DNA of 64,000 nucleotides. It comes from Natronorubrum bangense (lineage in GTDB: Archaea > Halobacteriota > Halobacteria > Halobacteriales > Natrialbaceae). Shown here piece by piece: positions 52,405 through 62,052 of this stretch (position 1 is the stretch's first letter; each line of letters opens with the position of its first letter). A program made the translations under genes and the position numbers. Below the pieces are notes generated by a model. It had not been told where the DNA came from, made no database searches, and was given only the letters and a program-made list of their open reading frames with translations. The DNA is taken from the NCBI RefSeq assembly GCF_004799645.1, contig NZ_CP031305.1:310001-374000 (forward strand). Reading direction: 5' to 3'.

Positions 52405-52437
52405 GTTCAAATCCCGGTCCGCGCACTTCTGCTGCGA
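52405..52437 (+). repeat. Direct repeat copy 2 (duplicated tRNA-Gly 3' end)
   Basis: This 33-bp perfect repeat of 52282-52314 starts 123 bp downstream. Both copies continue into hairpin-prone CTGC...GCAG-type sequence (GCGAGCAAATCCGCGAGCAG). A third, weaker echo (GCACTTCTACAGCGAGCAGG) lies at about 52468-52490. Only 90 bp lie between the perfect copies, so any element once bounded by them has been deleted. Confidence 0.7.
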
Positions 52438-52545
52438 GCAAATCCGCGAGCAGCAGCAGTCGCATGAGTGCACTTCTACAGCGAGCAGGTTTGCGAGCTG
52501 CAGGCGTTGTCCGTGCGTCTCAGAGTCACCGACGCGATCCCCGTC

Positions 52546-52956
52546 TCAGTCTTCCGGACGCACTGTCAAGACGGGTATCGACGATCTTCGGACGACTCGT
52601 TCCGCAACACTCCCAATAATGGCGTGTTCGAGCCCACTTCTCCCGTGGGTTCCCATAATGATGACATCGATATCGTGGTCTTCACTGTAGGCGAGCACCT
52701 CTTCTGGTGGGTTTCCCTTCCGAACTTCCGTACTCACATCGACTCCTTCCTCGTTACACCGCTGTTCGACAGCCTCGACTGCGCGTTCTGCCTCGGCTTC
52801 TGGATCGTGGCGAAGCCGGTCGCGTGTGACGACGTACGGGACGACCGACAGTGCGTGCACTGTTGCGCCGAACTCGTCCGCGATCGCGATTCCATTGTCG
52901 ATCGCCTGCGCTACGTTTTCGCTCCCGTCGGTCGGGATGAGAATGTGTTCATACAT
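52546..52956 (-). CDS. Universal stress protein UspA family
   Basis: A 136-residue single-domain Usp. MYEHILIPTDGSENVAQAID begins the fold, and the ATP-binding pattern IMGTHGRSGLEHAIIGSVAE with SIPVLTV ends it (G-x2-G-x9-G-S type). It probably binds ATP and responds to stress. A second Usp is encoded 267 bp away, divergently, and shares about half its residues by eye. Confidence 0.93.
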   Translation of the reverse strand: MYEHILIPTDGSENVAQAIDNGIAIADEFGATVHALSVVPYVVTRDRLRHDPEAEAERAVEAVEQRCNEEGVDVSTEVRKGNPPEEVLAYSEDHDIDVIIMGTHGRSGLEHAIIGSVAERVVRRSSIPVLTVRPED

Positions 52957-53222
52957 TGATGTAATTCAGCCAACGAATACGTCTATAAGCCTTCTGCTTG
53001 CATGTCTCTGGGTGTCGGTTGGAACCGCTGTGCTACAGCAGCCGCTGAACGTCAGTAGCTACGATAGATACTGGTAGTCGGGCTGTCGATTCGAGTTACC
53101 GGCCAGTCACGAACGATGAACGGGACGTCGTTCCAGACCGGATGACACTCGAGGATCGGGGCGAACTGGATGACCCCTCGCCTATATGTCCCACATTGTG
53201 GACAGGATGAACCAGAGCAGCA

Positions 53223-53633
53223 ATGGTCGAGCATATTTTGGTCCCGACGGATGGCAGTGACAACAGCTATCACGCACTCGAGCAGGCAATCGAGATCGCA
53301 ACCCCACTCGAGGCAGCCGTTCACGTGTTGGCAGTCGTTCCAGAGATGACCAGGGGGGCCAAACTCCGCGAGGAGTGGGCCGACCGTGTCGACGAGGCAG
53401 TTGAGACGGGGCGAGAACGGGTGGAACAGGCAGGTCTTGCGTTCACGGGCGCCACTCGAGAGGGGCCTGTCGCCCAGCAGATCGTCGAGTACGCCGACGA
53501 CAACGAGATCGATATGATCGTCATGGGCACCCACGGCCGAACTGGTCTCCACAGGTTTCTGGTCGGCAGCGTCGCACAACGAACGATCCAGACGGCCCCA
53601 ATCCCGGTGTTGACGGTCCCACCCGAGGAGTAA
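53223..53633 (+). CDS. Universal stress protein UspA family
   Basis: A 136-residue Usp beginning EHILVPTDGSDNSYHALEQA and ending VMGTHGRTGLHRFLVGSVAQ and PIPVLTVPPE, which retains the ATP-binding glycine pattern. A TATA-like CTATATG about 45 nt upstream (near 53175) could drive it. Divergent from the related gene at 52546-52956; the two probably arose by duplication with inversion. Confidence 0.93.
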   Translation: MVEHILVPTDGSDNSYHALEQAIEIATPLEAAVHVLAVVPEMTRGAKLREEWADRVDEAVETGRERVEQAGLAFTGATREGPVAQQIVEYADDNEIDMIVMGTHGRTGLHRFLVGSVAQRTIQTAPIPVLTVPPEE

Positions 53634-53896
53634 CGCGCTGGGACCGAACGACGGGCGCTTCGATCCGATTCAGCCGCCTGACAGCGTTCGAGTGGCTGAC
53701 GGACACCCATCTCGAGTTTCGGCTACTCGGGGAGTTCGCTGTCGGACACCGACTCGAGGACCGTCGTTTCGGAACGGCCGACGCCGCGGATGGCCACCCC
53801 GGTCACAGGTCACATCGCTGAACTCAACACACCGTTTGAATGAGCATTCTGTCGGGTGGCAACACGACTATGGTATTTAGTACCAAACTCAACAGT

Positions 53897-54871
53897 ATGA
53901 GCGTCGAGTCATCAGCGTCGACACCGAACTACAAGCAGCTTTCGGACGACGAGTTCGAGCAGCGCAGTACCGACCTGTGGGAGCGATACGCCGACTGCGA
54001 CCTGTGTGCCTACGAGTGTCATGTTGATCGAACGGCCGGTCAGGAGGGGACCTGCCAGGTCGACGACACCGCGTACGTCTCGGGGTACTTCCCGCATTTC
54101 GGCGAAGAGGACTGTCTCAAAGGGCACAACGGAAGCGGGACGATCTTTCTGGCAAACTGTAACATGAAGTGTGTCTTCTGCCAGAACTTCGAAACCAGCC
54201 ACGAGGCGGCGGGTGAGCCGGCAACACCGGCCGAAATCGCGGAGATGGCCCTCGAACTCGAGGCGAACGGCTGTCACAACATCAACTTCGTTTCGCCGAC
54301 CCACCACGCGCCGCATCTGGTCGAAGCCGTCAAGCTCGCCGACGAGCGCGGCCTCGACGTGCCGATCGTCTGGAACTGCGGCGGCTACGAGCGACCAGCA
54401 ATCCTCGAGCGACTCGATGGTATCGTCGACGTCTACATGCCCGATGTGAAGTGGGCGGACGATCAGGCGGCGGCGAAATACTCGAAAGCGCCGAACTACT
54501 GGTCCAACATTAGGAGGTCGCTCCGGGAAATGCACCGGCAGGTCGGCGACCTCCGCCTCGATGACACCGGGCTGGCGACAGGCGGCGTGCTCGTTCGACA
54601 CCTCGTCATGCCGAACCACGTCGACAGCGCCAAACGGGTGCTTGAGTTCATTGCAACGGACTTGTCCGCAGACACCTTCGTCAACGTGATGGCACAGTAC
54701 CAGCCCCACTACAAGGCCGTCGATGAGGAGTATTACGAGGCGATCAGCCGTCCGATCACCGAAGCCGAGTACGACGCCGTGGTCGAACACGCCCGTGATG
54801 TTGGACTCGAGCGACTCTCTCTCGATCGGTCGATGCTTGCGGACCGACCGGGATTACAGGGATTGTTCTGA
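53897..54871 (+). CDS. PflX-like radical SAM protein (pyruvate formate-lyase activase homologue)
   Basis: A 324-residue radical SAM enzyme with the 4Fe-4S triad Cys88, Cys92 and Cys95 (CNMKCVFC). Extra N-terminal cysteines (CDLCAYEC, near residue 33) are typical of the COG1313 PflX group. NINFVSPTHHAPHLVEAVKL and IVWNCGGYERPAILERLDG are strongly characteristic of that group. The substrate is unknown; no pyruvate formate-lyase-like glycyl radical enzyme is in the window. The start at 53897 lies about 24 nt after TATTTAGTA, giving a leaderless mRNA; ATG 53870 is an alternative. Confidence 0.87.
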   Translation: MSVESSASTPNYKQLSDDEFEQRSTDLWERYADCDLCAYECHVDRTAGQEGTCQVDDTAYVSGYFPHFGEEDCLKGHNGSGTIFLANCNMKCVFCQNFETSHEAAGEPATPAEIAEMALELEANGCHNINFVSPTHHAPHLVEAVKLADERGLDVPIVWNCGGYERPAILERLDGIVDVYMPDVKWADDQAAAKYSKAPNYWSNIRRSLREMHRQVGDLRLDDTGLATGGVLVRHLVMPNHVDSAKRVLEFIATDLSADTFVNVMAQYQPHYKAVDEEYYEAISRPITEAEYDAVVEHARDVGLERLSLDRSMLADRPGLQGLF

Positions 54872-54985
54872 GGCTGTCGGCCGGACCGGAGACGACGACC
54901 GCGCGAACGCACAGCTGTTCGGCGATGAAAGACGAGGTGTTATGGGTCCGGCGGTGGCGAAACCGACGTTGAGCAGGTGGGCTCG

Positions 54986-55705
54986 TCACTCGCCAACCGC
55001 CCGCAGCGCCCGCTCGAGTCGGGCGACGAGCTGTGTCTCGTCGGTCCACAGCCCATCGAAGCCGCTATCGGCGCGCTCTCGAGCGATGAGACCGCTGGTC
55101 CGAAGCGGATCGCCGTCGCCGTCGAAGGCGAGCACCCAGAACGAGCTGATCTCGTCGTCGCCGTTGGTGTGGATCGTTACGCCGGGGATCGACGGCCGGT
55201 TCCAGTCGTCGGCAATGTAGACGTGGATATCGAGTGCCGTCTCCGCAGCGAGGCGGGCGTAGACCGGTGCCATCGCCTCGAGGGCAGTCGCATGTTGGAA
55301 TCCGACCCGGAGCGTCCCGCTACCAACGTTCCAGGCTCGGGTCTCGATCTCACGGCTGACCGCGAGTAGCTGTCGTCGCTCGAGGGAGCGCCACACCGTC
55401 GATTCGAAGACATCGATCAAGCGGCGATAGGCGGCGTCGTCGAACGCATCGGTCCACGGCTCATAGATCGGTGGCTCGAGAAACTCGCGGGCGGATTCGA
55501 GGCTGACGGCTGCGACGAACGTCTCGTCCTCGTGGATATTAAAAAAGCTCTGGCTGGCTGCTGTTTCGTCCGGAAGCGAGCGGTGGTCGATGGCGTCGAC
55601 ACCAGTCTGGAACCAGTCGACGATGTCGGGCTGTGGCTGTGGTGCATAGATGGTGACCGTTCGTGTGGGCGGTTCGAGTCGAGTGAAGCAGGTAGTGAGT
55701 GTCAT
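54986..55705 (-). CDS. DICT sensory-domain protein
   Basis: A 239-residue cytoplasmic protein. The central region (FESTVWRSLERRQLLAVSRE, IETRAWNVGSGTLRVGFQHA, LEAMAPVYARLAAETALDIH) fits the DICT domain, found in archaeal and bacterial signalling proteins often with HTH or cyclase partners. It has no output domain of its own. It is 49 bp downstream of a DUF7344-type wHTH gene on the same strand, which would be the expected DNA-binding partner. Confidence 0.75.
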   Translation of the reverse strand: MTLTTCFTRLEPPTRTVTIYAPQPQPDIVDWFQTGVDAIDHRSLPDETAASQSFFNIHEDETFVAAVSLESAREFLEPPIYEPWTDAFDDAAYRRLIDVFESTVWRSLERRQLLAVSREIETRAWNVGSGTLRVGFQHATALEAMAPVYARLAAETALDIHVYIADDWNRPSIPGVTIHTNGDDEISSFWVLAFDGDGDPLRTSGLIARERADSGFDGLWTDETQLVARLERALRAVGE

Positions 55706-55754
55706 TGGATGTGGGCCTCGAGCCCGAACGAGCGACCGACCGCGGCGTGAGTGA

Positions 55755-56123
55755 TCATGAACTGGTTTCCATCGCACAGGCCCGTGTTATCAACGTCCGA
55801 ATCGGCTCTGGGCACGGCGCCAGCGAAACAGTACCGGCACGTTCGTCGTAACACACGACACCCGTCTCGACCAGCATCGGAACGTGTGTGTGGAGGAGGC
55901 TCAGATAACACTGCTCTCGACACTGTGATTCGACGATCCGGCCATCCGTTGTGTAAATCCAGCCGGCAACGACGTCGGCTAGCTCCGACACTGCTGCCGT
56001 CTCGTGTTCGAGCAGAAAATAACACGCAAACCGGCGGGATTGGTTTCGAAGCACCAGAAACCCATCGTCGACGACGTCCCGTCTCGACGCCGACCCGTTC
56101 GACGAGCGGTGTTCGGGGTCCAT
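55755..56123 (-). CDS. DUF7344-type winged-helix protein
   Basis: A 122-residue haloarchaeal protein. LRNQSRRFACYFLLEHETAA, VSELADVVAGWIY and CYLSLLHTHVPMLVETGVVC form the helix-turn-helix and wing pattern of the haloarchaeal DUF7344 family, in which proteins are presumed DNA-binding. It begins at ATG 56123 and is co-directional with the DICT gene. Together they resemble a split sensor/regulator pair. Confidence 0.75.
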   Translation of the reverse strand: MDPEHRSSNGSASRRDVVDDGFLVLRNQSRRFACYFLLEHETAAVSELADVVAGWIYTTDGRIVESQCREQCYLSLLHTHVPMLVETGVVCYDERAGTVSLAPCPEPIRTLITRACAMETSS

Positions 56124-56229
56124 GTCCTGGGTAGACAGCGAGAGTATGTCAATCGCCCCCTTACATTTGCCATCGGTGATATGTGGAGACGACACCTGCC
56201 GACCCCGGAACCCGAGTCGATGAGCGATA

Positions 56230-56778
56230 TCAGTCTTCGAGTGGCTGCCCGGACGGTTGCTCGCTGAGATCGGCGGTCGTGGCGAAGATGACTCCGAGGA
56301 CGATCCCGAACAGGAGGTGTCCGACCAGACTCTCGATAGCGGCTATCGGGAATCCACCAGCGGTACCGCCGATCGTCGCAGCCCAGACTGGCAAGACGAG
56401 CACGGGAAGGAGTGCCCAGATCGCAAGGCCGAACACGAAGCCAGCACCGACGAGTCGGAGCGTCATACCGGTCTGTGAGAGTATGTCCGTCTCGACGTCT
56501 GTCCGGAGAATGCCGAGGATGGGGTCGCGAGTTACCAGCCATCCGAACACGAGTCCGAGGACGATCCCGTGGGCGATATGAACACCCCAGCCAGCGATTC
56601 CAACCGGCTCGAGCCCGTAAATTTCGGGGATGGCGACGGCGACGACGGCGGGATCGAACAGCCACATCAAGAGGCCGAACGCGGCGGCCCCGACTGCGCC
56701 ACCGGCTGTGCCACCGACGAACCAGCCGCTGGTGCCGCTAATACCGAACGTAGACGCATCGTCAGTCTCGGTGCTCAT
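56230..56778 (-). CDS. Haloarchaeal four- or five-TM membrane protein, unknown function
   Basis: A 182-residue Gly/Ala-rich membrane protein: SGWFVGGTAGGAVGAAAFGL, GIAGWGVHIAHGIVLGLVFG, GMTLRLVGAGFVFGLAIWAL and ESLVGHLLFGIVLGVIFATT. Repeated G-H-x3-G-x-V-x-G motifs (VHIAHGIVLGLVFG, VGHLLFGIVLGVIF) show an internal duplication of helices. I do not assign a family with confidence. Confidence 0.72.
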   Translation of the reverse strand: MSTETDDASTFGISGTSGWFVGGTAGGAVGAAAFGLLMWLFDPAVVAVAIPEIYGLEPVGIAGWGVHIAHGIVLGLVFGWLVTRDPILGILRTDVETDILSQTGMTLRLVGAGFVFGLAIWALLPVLVLPVWAATIGGTAGGFPIAAIESLVGHLLFGIVLGVIFATTADLSEQPSGQPLED

Positions 56779-56862
56779 ATCTCCGGCTACGATCAACGGT
56801 CTCAAAAGCGTTGGACTGGCACGCACAACCACCGCGTCGATGGTCGAGCACAGCCTACTCTG

Positions 56863-56889
56863 GTGACAACTGCCACGGATTGTTGTCAC
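56863..56889. repeat. Inverted repeat GTGACAAC-N11-GTTGTCAC
   Basis: Perfect 8-bp arms (56863-56870 and 56882-56889) lie upstream of the GNAT gene, in a region that also contains a sequence resembling the right arm of the element at 43210-43293. It may be a regulatory hairpin or part of a decayed MITE. Confidence 0.35.
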
Positions 56890-56995
56890 TATTTACCGTC
56901 GATCGCCAGAAACGGGGCCAGCGATCGGCGGTAATTGAATACAACAGTCCGTCTGACACGACTTTCACGCCGCTGTTCAGCGATCGATCGAAATA

Positions 56996-57011
56996 TTCAG
57001 TAGCGACTATA
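56996..57011. repeat. Degenerate copy of the MITE-like right arm
   Basis: TTCAGTAGCGACTATA matches the right outer arm of the 43210-43293 element (TTCAGTGGCTACTATA) at 13 of 16 positions. It ends 23 bp before the GNAT start. A clear left arm was not found. Confidence 0.4.
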
Positions 57012-57034
57012 GGTGCTGACCGGCAACTACCGGC

Positions 57035-57562
57035 GTGGAGTACGATCTGCTTGGCTGGCCGCCCGATGGCCCGAAACTACGCCTCGATTACAAACGGTTC
57101 AGCTACGCCGGCAAGTTCGTCATGACGAACACCGGGAAAGCCGTCGCTCGAGACGACGGCACGATCGTTGCCGCCGTCGCGTTCAACGAGGATCGCACCG
57201 ACGCGGGAACGCTGTGGCTGCGTTACGTCACCGTCGACCACGAGCGCCGTGGCGAGGGCATCGGCCCGGCGCTACTGCGCCACGTTCGTGATCGCGCCGT
57301 AGAGCGCGGCTACGATCGGCTTCGAATCGCCGTCAACAACCCGTTTGCCTACGAGGCGCTGTATCGGGCCGGCTTCGGCTACACGGGGGAGACGACAGGC
57401 ATCGCCGAACTGGTGCTCGAGTATCCGACTGCTGCTATCGAGAATCCTCGAGAACGCTATCAGGCCGGCCTCGAGCAGTTTCGCGAGCGCGATCTCTCCG
57501 AGGATGAAGACGGGTTTCTCGAGTCGCGACGCGACAGCGAGCCGCCTGAATCCGAGTCTTAA
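57035..57562 (+). CDS. GNAT family N-acetyltransferase
   Basis: A 175-residue acetyltransferase beginning at a GTG. The core VTVDHERRGEGIGPALLRHV has the acetyl-CoA pyrophosphate-binding R/Q-x-x-G-x-G/A pattern (RRGEGIG), followed by RIAVNNPFAYEALYRAGFGY. A C-terminal acidic tail of about 40 residues is typical of halophilic extension. Acceptor substrate unknown. It lies just left of the IS200/IS605 element. Confidence 0.85.
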   Translation: MEYDLLGWPPDGPKLRLDYKRFSYAGKFVMTNTGKAVARDDGTIVAAVAFNEDRTDAGTLWLRYVTVDHERRGEGIGPALLRHVRDRAVERGYDRLRIAVNNPFAYEALYRAGFGYTGETTGIAELVLEYPTAAIENPRERYQAGLEQFRERDLSEDEDGFLESRRDSEPPESES

Positions 57563-57811
57563 CAGGCACTCAAGCATCGAAAGGGAACGCTCAGCGACAA
57601 GGACAGGTGAAGCAATCAACGCTACAGCAACCAAAATCTCCGTTAACTTTTGCAGGCTAAGTCCCCGTCCTCAAGGAGCAACGCAGCGAACACTGTGAGC
57701 GAGTAGCGCAGTAGGGCGGGGATACAGCCGTACGCTATTCCGATACAACCACAGAAACGCAACACAGCATAATACTTTTAGTTTTGGTTACCCAATATAG
57801 GAACGAACCCA

Positions 57812-59394
<1,583 letters not shown>

Positions 59395-59397
59395 TTA

Positions 59398-59619
59398 TTA
59401 GTTCTGATCACGGTTTAGTCGTGGTCGGGCCTGCGTAAATAGAGGCCTCGCAGCTACCGATAGCCCGATAAAAAGGAGGAAGAATGTGGCTACCAGCCAT
59501 GAGACCGGTAGTCCGAGGAGGAATAATGCAGAAGTTCCCATGAGTGCCAGCACAATAACTATCATAAGGACTAGATGGCCATCTCCGAAAGCACCGGTGT
59601 TATTTGAATCAGCACACAT
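59398..59619 (-). CDS. Small two-TM membrane protein next to the IS element
   Basis: A 73-residue protein with two hydrophobic helices (HLVLMIVIVLALMGTSALFL; PVSWLVATFFLLFIGLSVAA) and a basic tail RPLFTQARPRLNRDQN. A minus-strand TATA-like CATAAATAG (59635-59643) lies about 20 nt before the ATG. Composition is AT-richer than neighbours. No homologue is recalled; it may be cargo of, or interrupted context for, the insertion. Confidence 0.5.
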   Translation of the reverse strand: MCADSNNTGAFGDGHLVLMIVIVLALMGTSALFLLGLPVSWLVATFFLLFIGLSVAARPLFTQARPRLNRDQN

Positions 59620-59773
59620 ATTATGCCCTACATTCTATTTATGCAAATAACTTATCGTGTTCAACCCTGTACTGGAAAATCCTGGTTCGTACTAGTTATC
59701 ATTTACTCCGTGCAGCATTTGCACGCGTAATGAACGTCTGTGCGCGTCACGGCAACTCAAGCACGGACACCCG

Positions 59774-59811
59774 TTGGCGCGAAGCCAATAGTTCAAATCC
59801 CAGTCGGCCCA
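59774..59811 (+). pseudogene. 3' remnant of a tRNA gene (possible attachment-site relic)
   Basis: TTCAAATCCCAGTCGGCCCA (59792-59811) is an intact-looking T loop, T-stem 3' strand, acceptor 3' strand and discriminator. The 5' strand of the T stem (AATAG) does not pair, and no GGGCCGA acceptor 5' strand lies upstream. A hairpin TTGGC-GCGAA-GCCAA precedes it. It is a tRNA fragment rather than a functional gene. Confidence 0.5.
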
Positions 59812-59821
59812 AACGTCGCCA

Positions 59822-60799
59822 ATGGGAAACGCTGCACTACGCGATATCGCCGTCATCGAAGAGATTCCGTTCGACGACGTCGAGGGTGTCGTCGCGGTTG
59901 ACGCACACAACTGGCTCTATCGCTATCTGACGACGACGGTCAAGTGGACGAACAGCGACAAATACACCACCGCGGACGGCACCGAGGTCGCCAACCTCAT
60001 CGGCATCGTCCAGGGCCTTCCGAAGTTCTTCGAACACGATATCACGCCCGTGATGGTCTTCGACGGTGGCCCGTCTGATCTGAAAGCCGACGAGATCGAG
60101 TCCCGTCGCGAGCAACGCGAGAGCTACGAGGACCAACTCGAGGTCGCCCGCGAGGAAGGCGACACAGTGGCGATCGCTCAACTCGAGTCCCGCACGCAGC
60201 GACTGACGCCGACGATCCAAGAAACGAGCCGCGAGCTGCTCGAGTTGCTCGACGTCCCGATCGTCGAAGCGCCAGCAGAAGGGGAAGCACAGGCTGCTCA
60301 CATGGCCCGACGCGGCGACGCCGACTACGTCGGCTCGGAGGACTACGACGCCCTGCTCTTTGGCGCACCGCTGACCCTGCGCCAGCTCACGAGCAAGGGC
60401 AACCCCGAACTGATGGATCTCGAGGCCACCCTCGAGCACCACGACCTCACCCTGGAGCAACTCATCGATGCGGCGATTCTCATCGGAACCGACTTCAACG
60501 ACGGTGTGCACGGGATCGGCCCGAAGACGGCGATTTCCGAGATCACCGAACACGGCGACCTCTGGAGCGTCCTCGAGGCCCGCGGCGACAGTGTCGAGTA
60601 CGGCGACCGCGTGCGACAGCTGTTCCGTGATCCGAACGTGACCGACGACTACGAGTTCGAGACGACGTTGGATCCGGATCTCGAGGCGGCAAAGGCATAT
60701 GTCACCGACGAGTGGGGCGTCGACGCCGGCGAGGTCGAACGCGGCTTCGAACGGATCGAGGAGAGCGTGACACAGGCAGGATTGGATCGCTGGACCTAA
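59822..60799 (+). CDS. fen: Flap endonuclease FEN-1
   Basis: This 325-residue structure-specific nuclease removes 5' flaps in Okazaki fragment maturation and repair. It has the N-terminal XPG domain ([26 protein letters not shown]) and the internal XPG domain ([33 protein letters not shown]). HIGIGPKT-type helix-2-turn-helix residues appear as [10 protein letters not shown], with LIGTDFNDG before them. The C-terminal QAGLDRWT fits a PCNA-interacting PIP box. All catalytic acidic positions expected from these motifs are visible. Confidence 0.95.
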   Translation: MGNAALRDIAVIEEIPFDDVEGVVAVDAHNWLYRYLTTTVKWTNSDKYTTADGTEVANLIGIVQGLPKFFEHDITPVMVFDGGPSDLKADEIESRREQRESYEDQLEVAREEGDTVAIAQLESRTQRLTPTIQETSRELLELLDVPIVEAPAEGEAQAAHMARRGDADYVGSEDYDALLFGAPLTLRQLTSKGNPELMDLEATLEHHDLTLEQLIDAAILIGTDFNDGVHGIGPKTAISEITEHGDLWSVLEARGDSVEYGDRVRQLFRDPNVTDDYEFETTLDPDLEAAKAYVTDEWGVDAGEVERGFERIEESVTQAGLDRWT

Positions 60800-60903
60800 A
60801 TTTGCTGCTCGCTGCTCGAGTCGCGAGCGGCGTTTCGACTCGCTGTCCAAACAGCAGTCCACAGCCGATCGCACGACGGCTGCGTTGGAGATCTGAACGG
60901 ATC

Positions 60904-61881
60904 CTAGAACAGGTGGTCGTCCAGCAGGCGGGCGGGGCCGCCGACGTCCCAGATGGTCGTCGAGACGCCGCAGTCGGCGATTTCTTCTTCGACGCGCTCG
61001 GCGTACTCCTCGGTTGTATTGACGTAGACGGTGGCACCGGTGTCGGTCGAGAAGTAGACCGGAATGTCCGCTTCCTCACGGAGCTGGCGCACGCGGTTGA
61101 AGATCGCCAGCGTCTCTGGCTGCCAGTAGAGCCAGCCCGAGGGGCCGGTCATCGTGGTTGCGGCGAGCGACAGCGAGTCGTGTTCGGCGAGTTCGAACGC
61201 GGCCTCGAAGTCGTTGTTTCGCAGCGCATCCCGCATCTCGGCGATCTGGCCGTGGATGTGGGCGTTACGCGCCTGGAACATGTGGCTGTCGGCAGCCTCG
61301 TTGTGGGCGTCCTCGGTCTCTTTGTGGTAGGGGACGAGGCCGACGACGATCTTGAGGTCCTCGTGGAGATCGGTCGGAATGCGACGGGAGCGACAGTCCT
61401 CGTCGTTCATCCCCGTGTGCAGTTGCGAGAACGCGCCGGTGACGGCTCGAGCGGCCGACGCCGAGCCGACGCGAGCGATCGTCGAGATCTCCTGTTTCGA
61501 CGCATCGAGCTCTGCGGCTTCGGCGAGTGCCATCGCGGCGGCCGCGAAGCCGGATGACGACGAGCCAAGCCCGACGTTCGAGGGGAAGCTGTTCTCGCTC
61601 TCGAGGCGAACCGGGTAGACGGTGTGGGCGGCGTCGGATTTCGACCGTGCCTTTTCGACGACGGCTTCGACCCGCTCGTGGGCCCGGCCGTCGAGTTCCT
61701 CGCCGTCGACGACGAACGTGTCCTCGTCGTAGTCCATCGAGAACTCGACGGTTGTCCGCGTGTGGCTCGGGGCCGTACAGAGGCTGATGCTGTCGTGGTA
61801 CGGCAGTCGTTTGATGTCGTCTCGCATCCCGTGATACTTCACCAGCCCCTGAATCGGGTGGGCCATGGCGGTGGCTTTCAT
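60904..61881 (-). CDS. mvaD: Mevalonate-pathway decarboxylase (phosphomevalonate decarboxylase type)
   Basis: A 325-residue GHMP-fold protein starting MKATAMAHPIQGLVKYHGMR. ENSFPSNVGLGSSSSGFAAA is the ATP-binding loop and SAARAVTGAFSQLH the decarboxylase motif. FSTDTGATVYVNTTEEYAE is the C-terminal GHMP domain. In Haloferax the orthologue decarboxylates phosphomevalonate to isopentenyl phosphate, which isopentenyl phosphate kinase then phosphorylates. It supplies isoprenoids for archaeal lipids. The start at 61881 drops an unlikely 46-residue extension. Confidence 0.9.
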   Translation of the reverse strand: MKATAMAHPIQGLVKYHGMRDDIKRLPYHDSISLCTAPSHTRTTVEFSMDYDEDTFVVDGEELDGRAHERVEAVVEKARSKSDAAHTVYPVRLESENSFPSNVGLGSSSSGFAAAAMALAEAAELDASKQEISTIARVGSASAARAVTGAFSQLHTGMNDEDCRSRRIPTDLHEDLKIVVGLVPYHKETEDAHNEAADSHMFQARNAHIHGQIAEMRDALRNNDFEAAFELAEHDSLSLAATTMTGPSGWLYWQPETLAIFNRVRQLREEADIPVYFSTDTGATVYVNTTEEYAERVEEEIADCGVSTTIWDVGGPARLLDDHLF

Positions 61882-62052
61882 ATCCGGATAGGCGGATGAC
61901 GGCCGCTTAAAGCTCACGGCATCCGGGTGAGAACAGAAAAAGTGGGGTTTCCAAAGGAAAGAGACGTCTCTGCGACGGTTTTCAGACCGTGCGTGGCGTG
62001 CCGGCGTGGGGAGCCACACCGATCTCTGAGCGCTGGTGGGGCGTGCAGGTCG

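Noticed and set aside
52303..52490. CRISPR array at the repeats behind tRNA-Gly
   Set aside because: Only two perfect copies, containing tRNA sequence, with unequal spacing and no cas genes; attachment-site duplication explains them better.
53052..53579. Minus-strand frame with SSCPQCG and a protein-like C-terminus near 53052-53200
   Set aside because: It overlaps the Usp gene antisense, has no start near the Cys motif and no promoter. The zinc-like CPQCG is likely chance, although the 53052-53200 part could be a decayed gene.
59774..59811. A complete second tRNA gene before FEN-1
   Set aside because: The T stem does not pair and no complementary acceptor 5' strand or anticodon arm could be found upstream.
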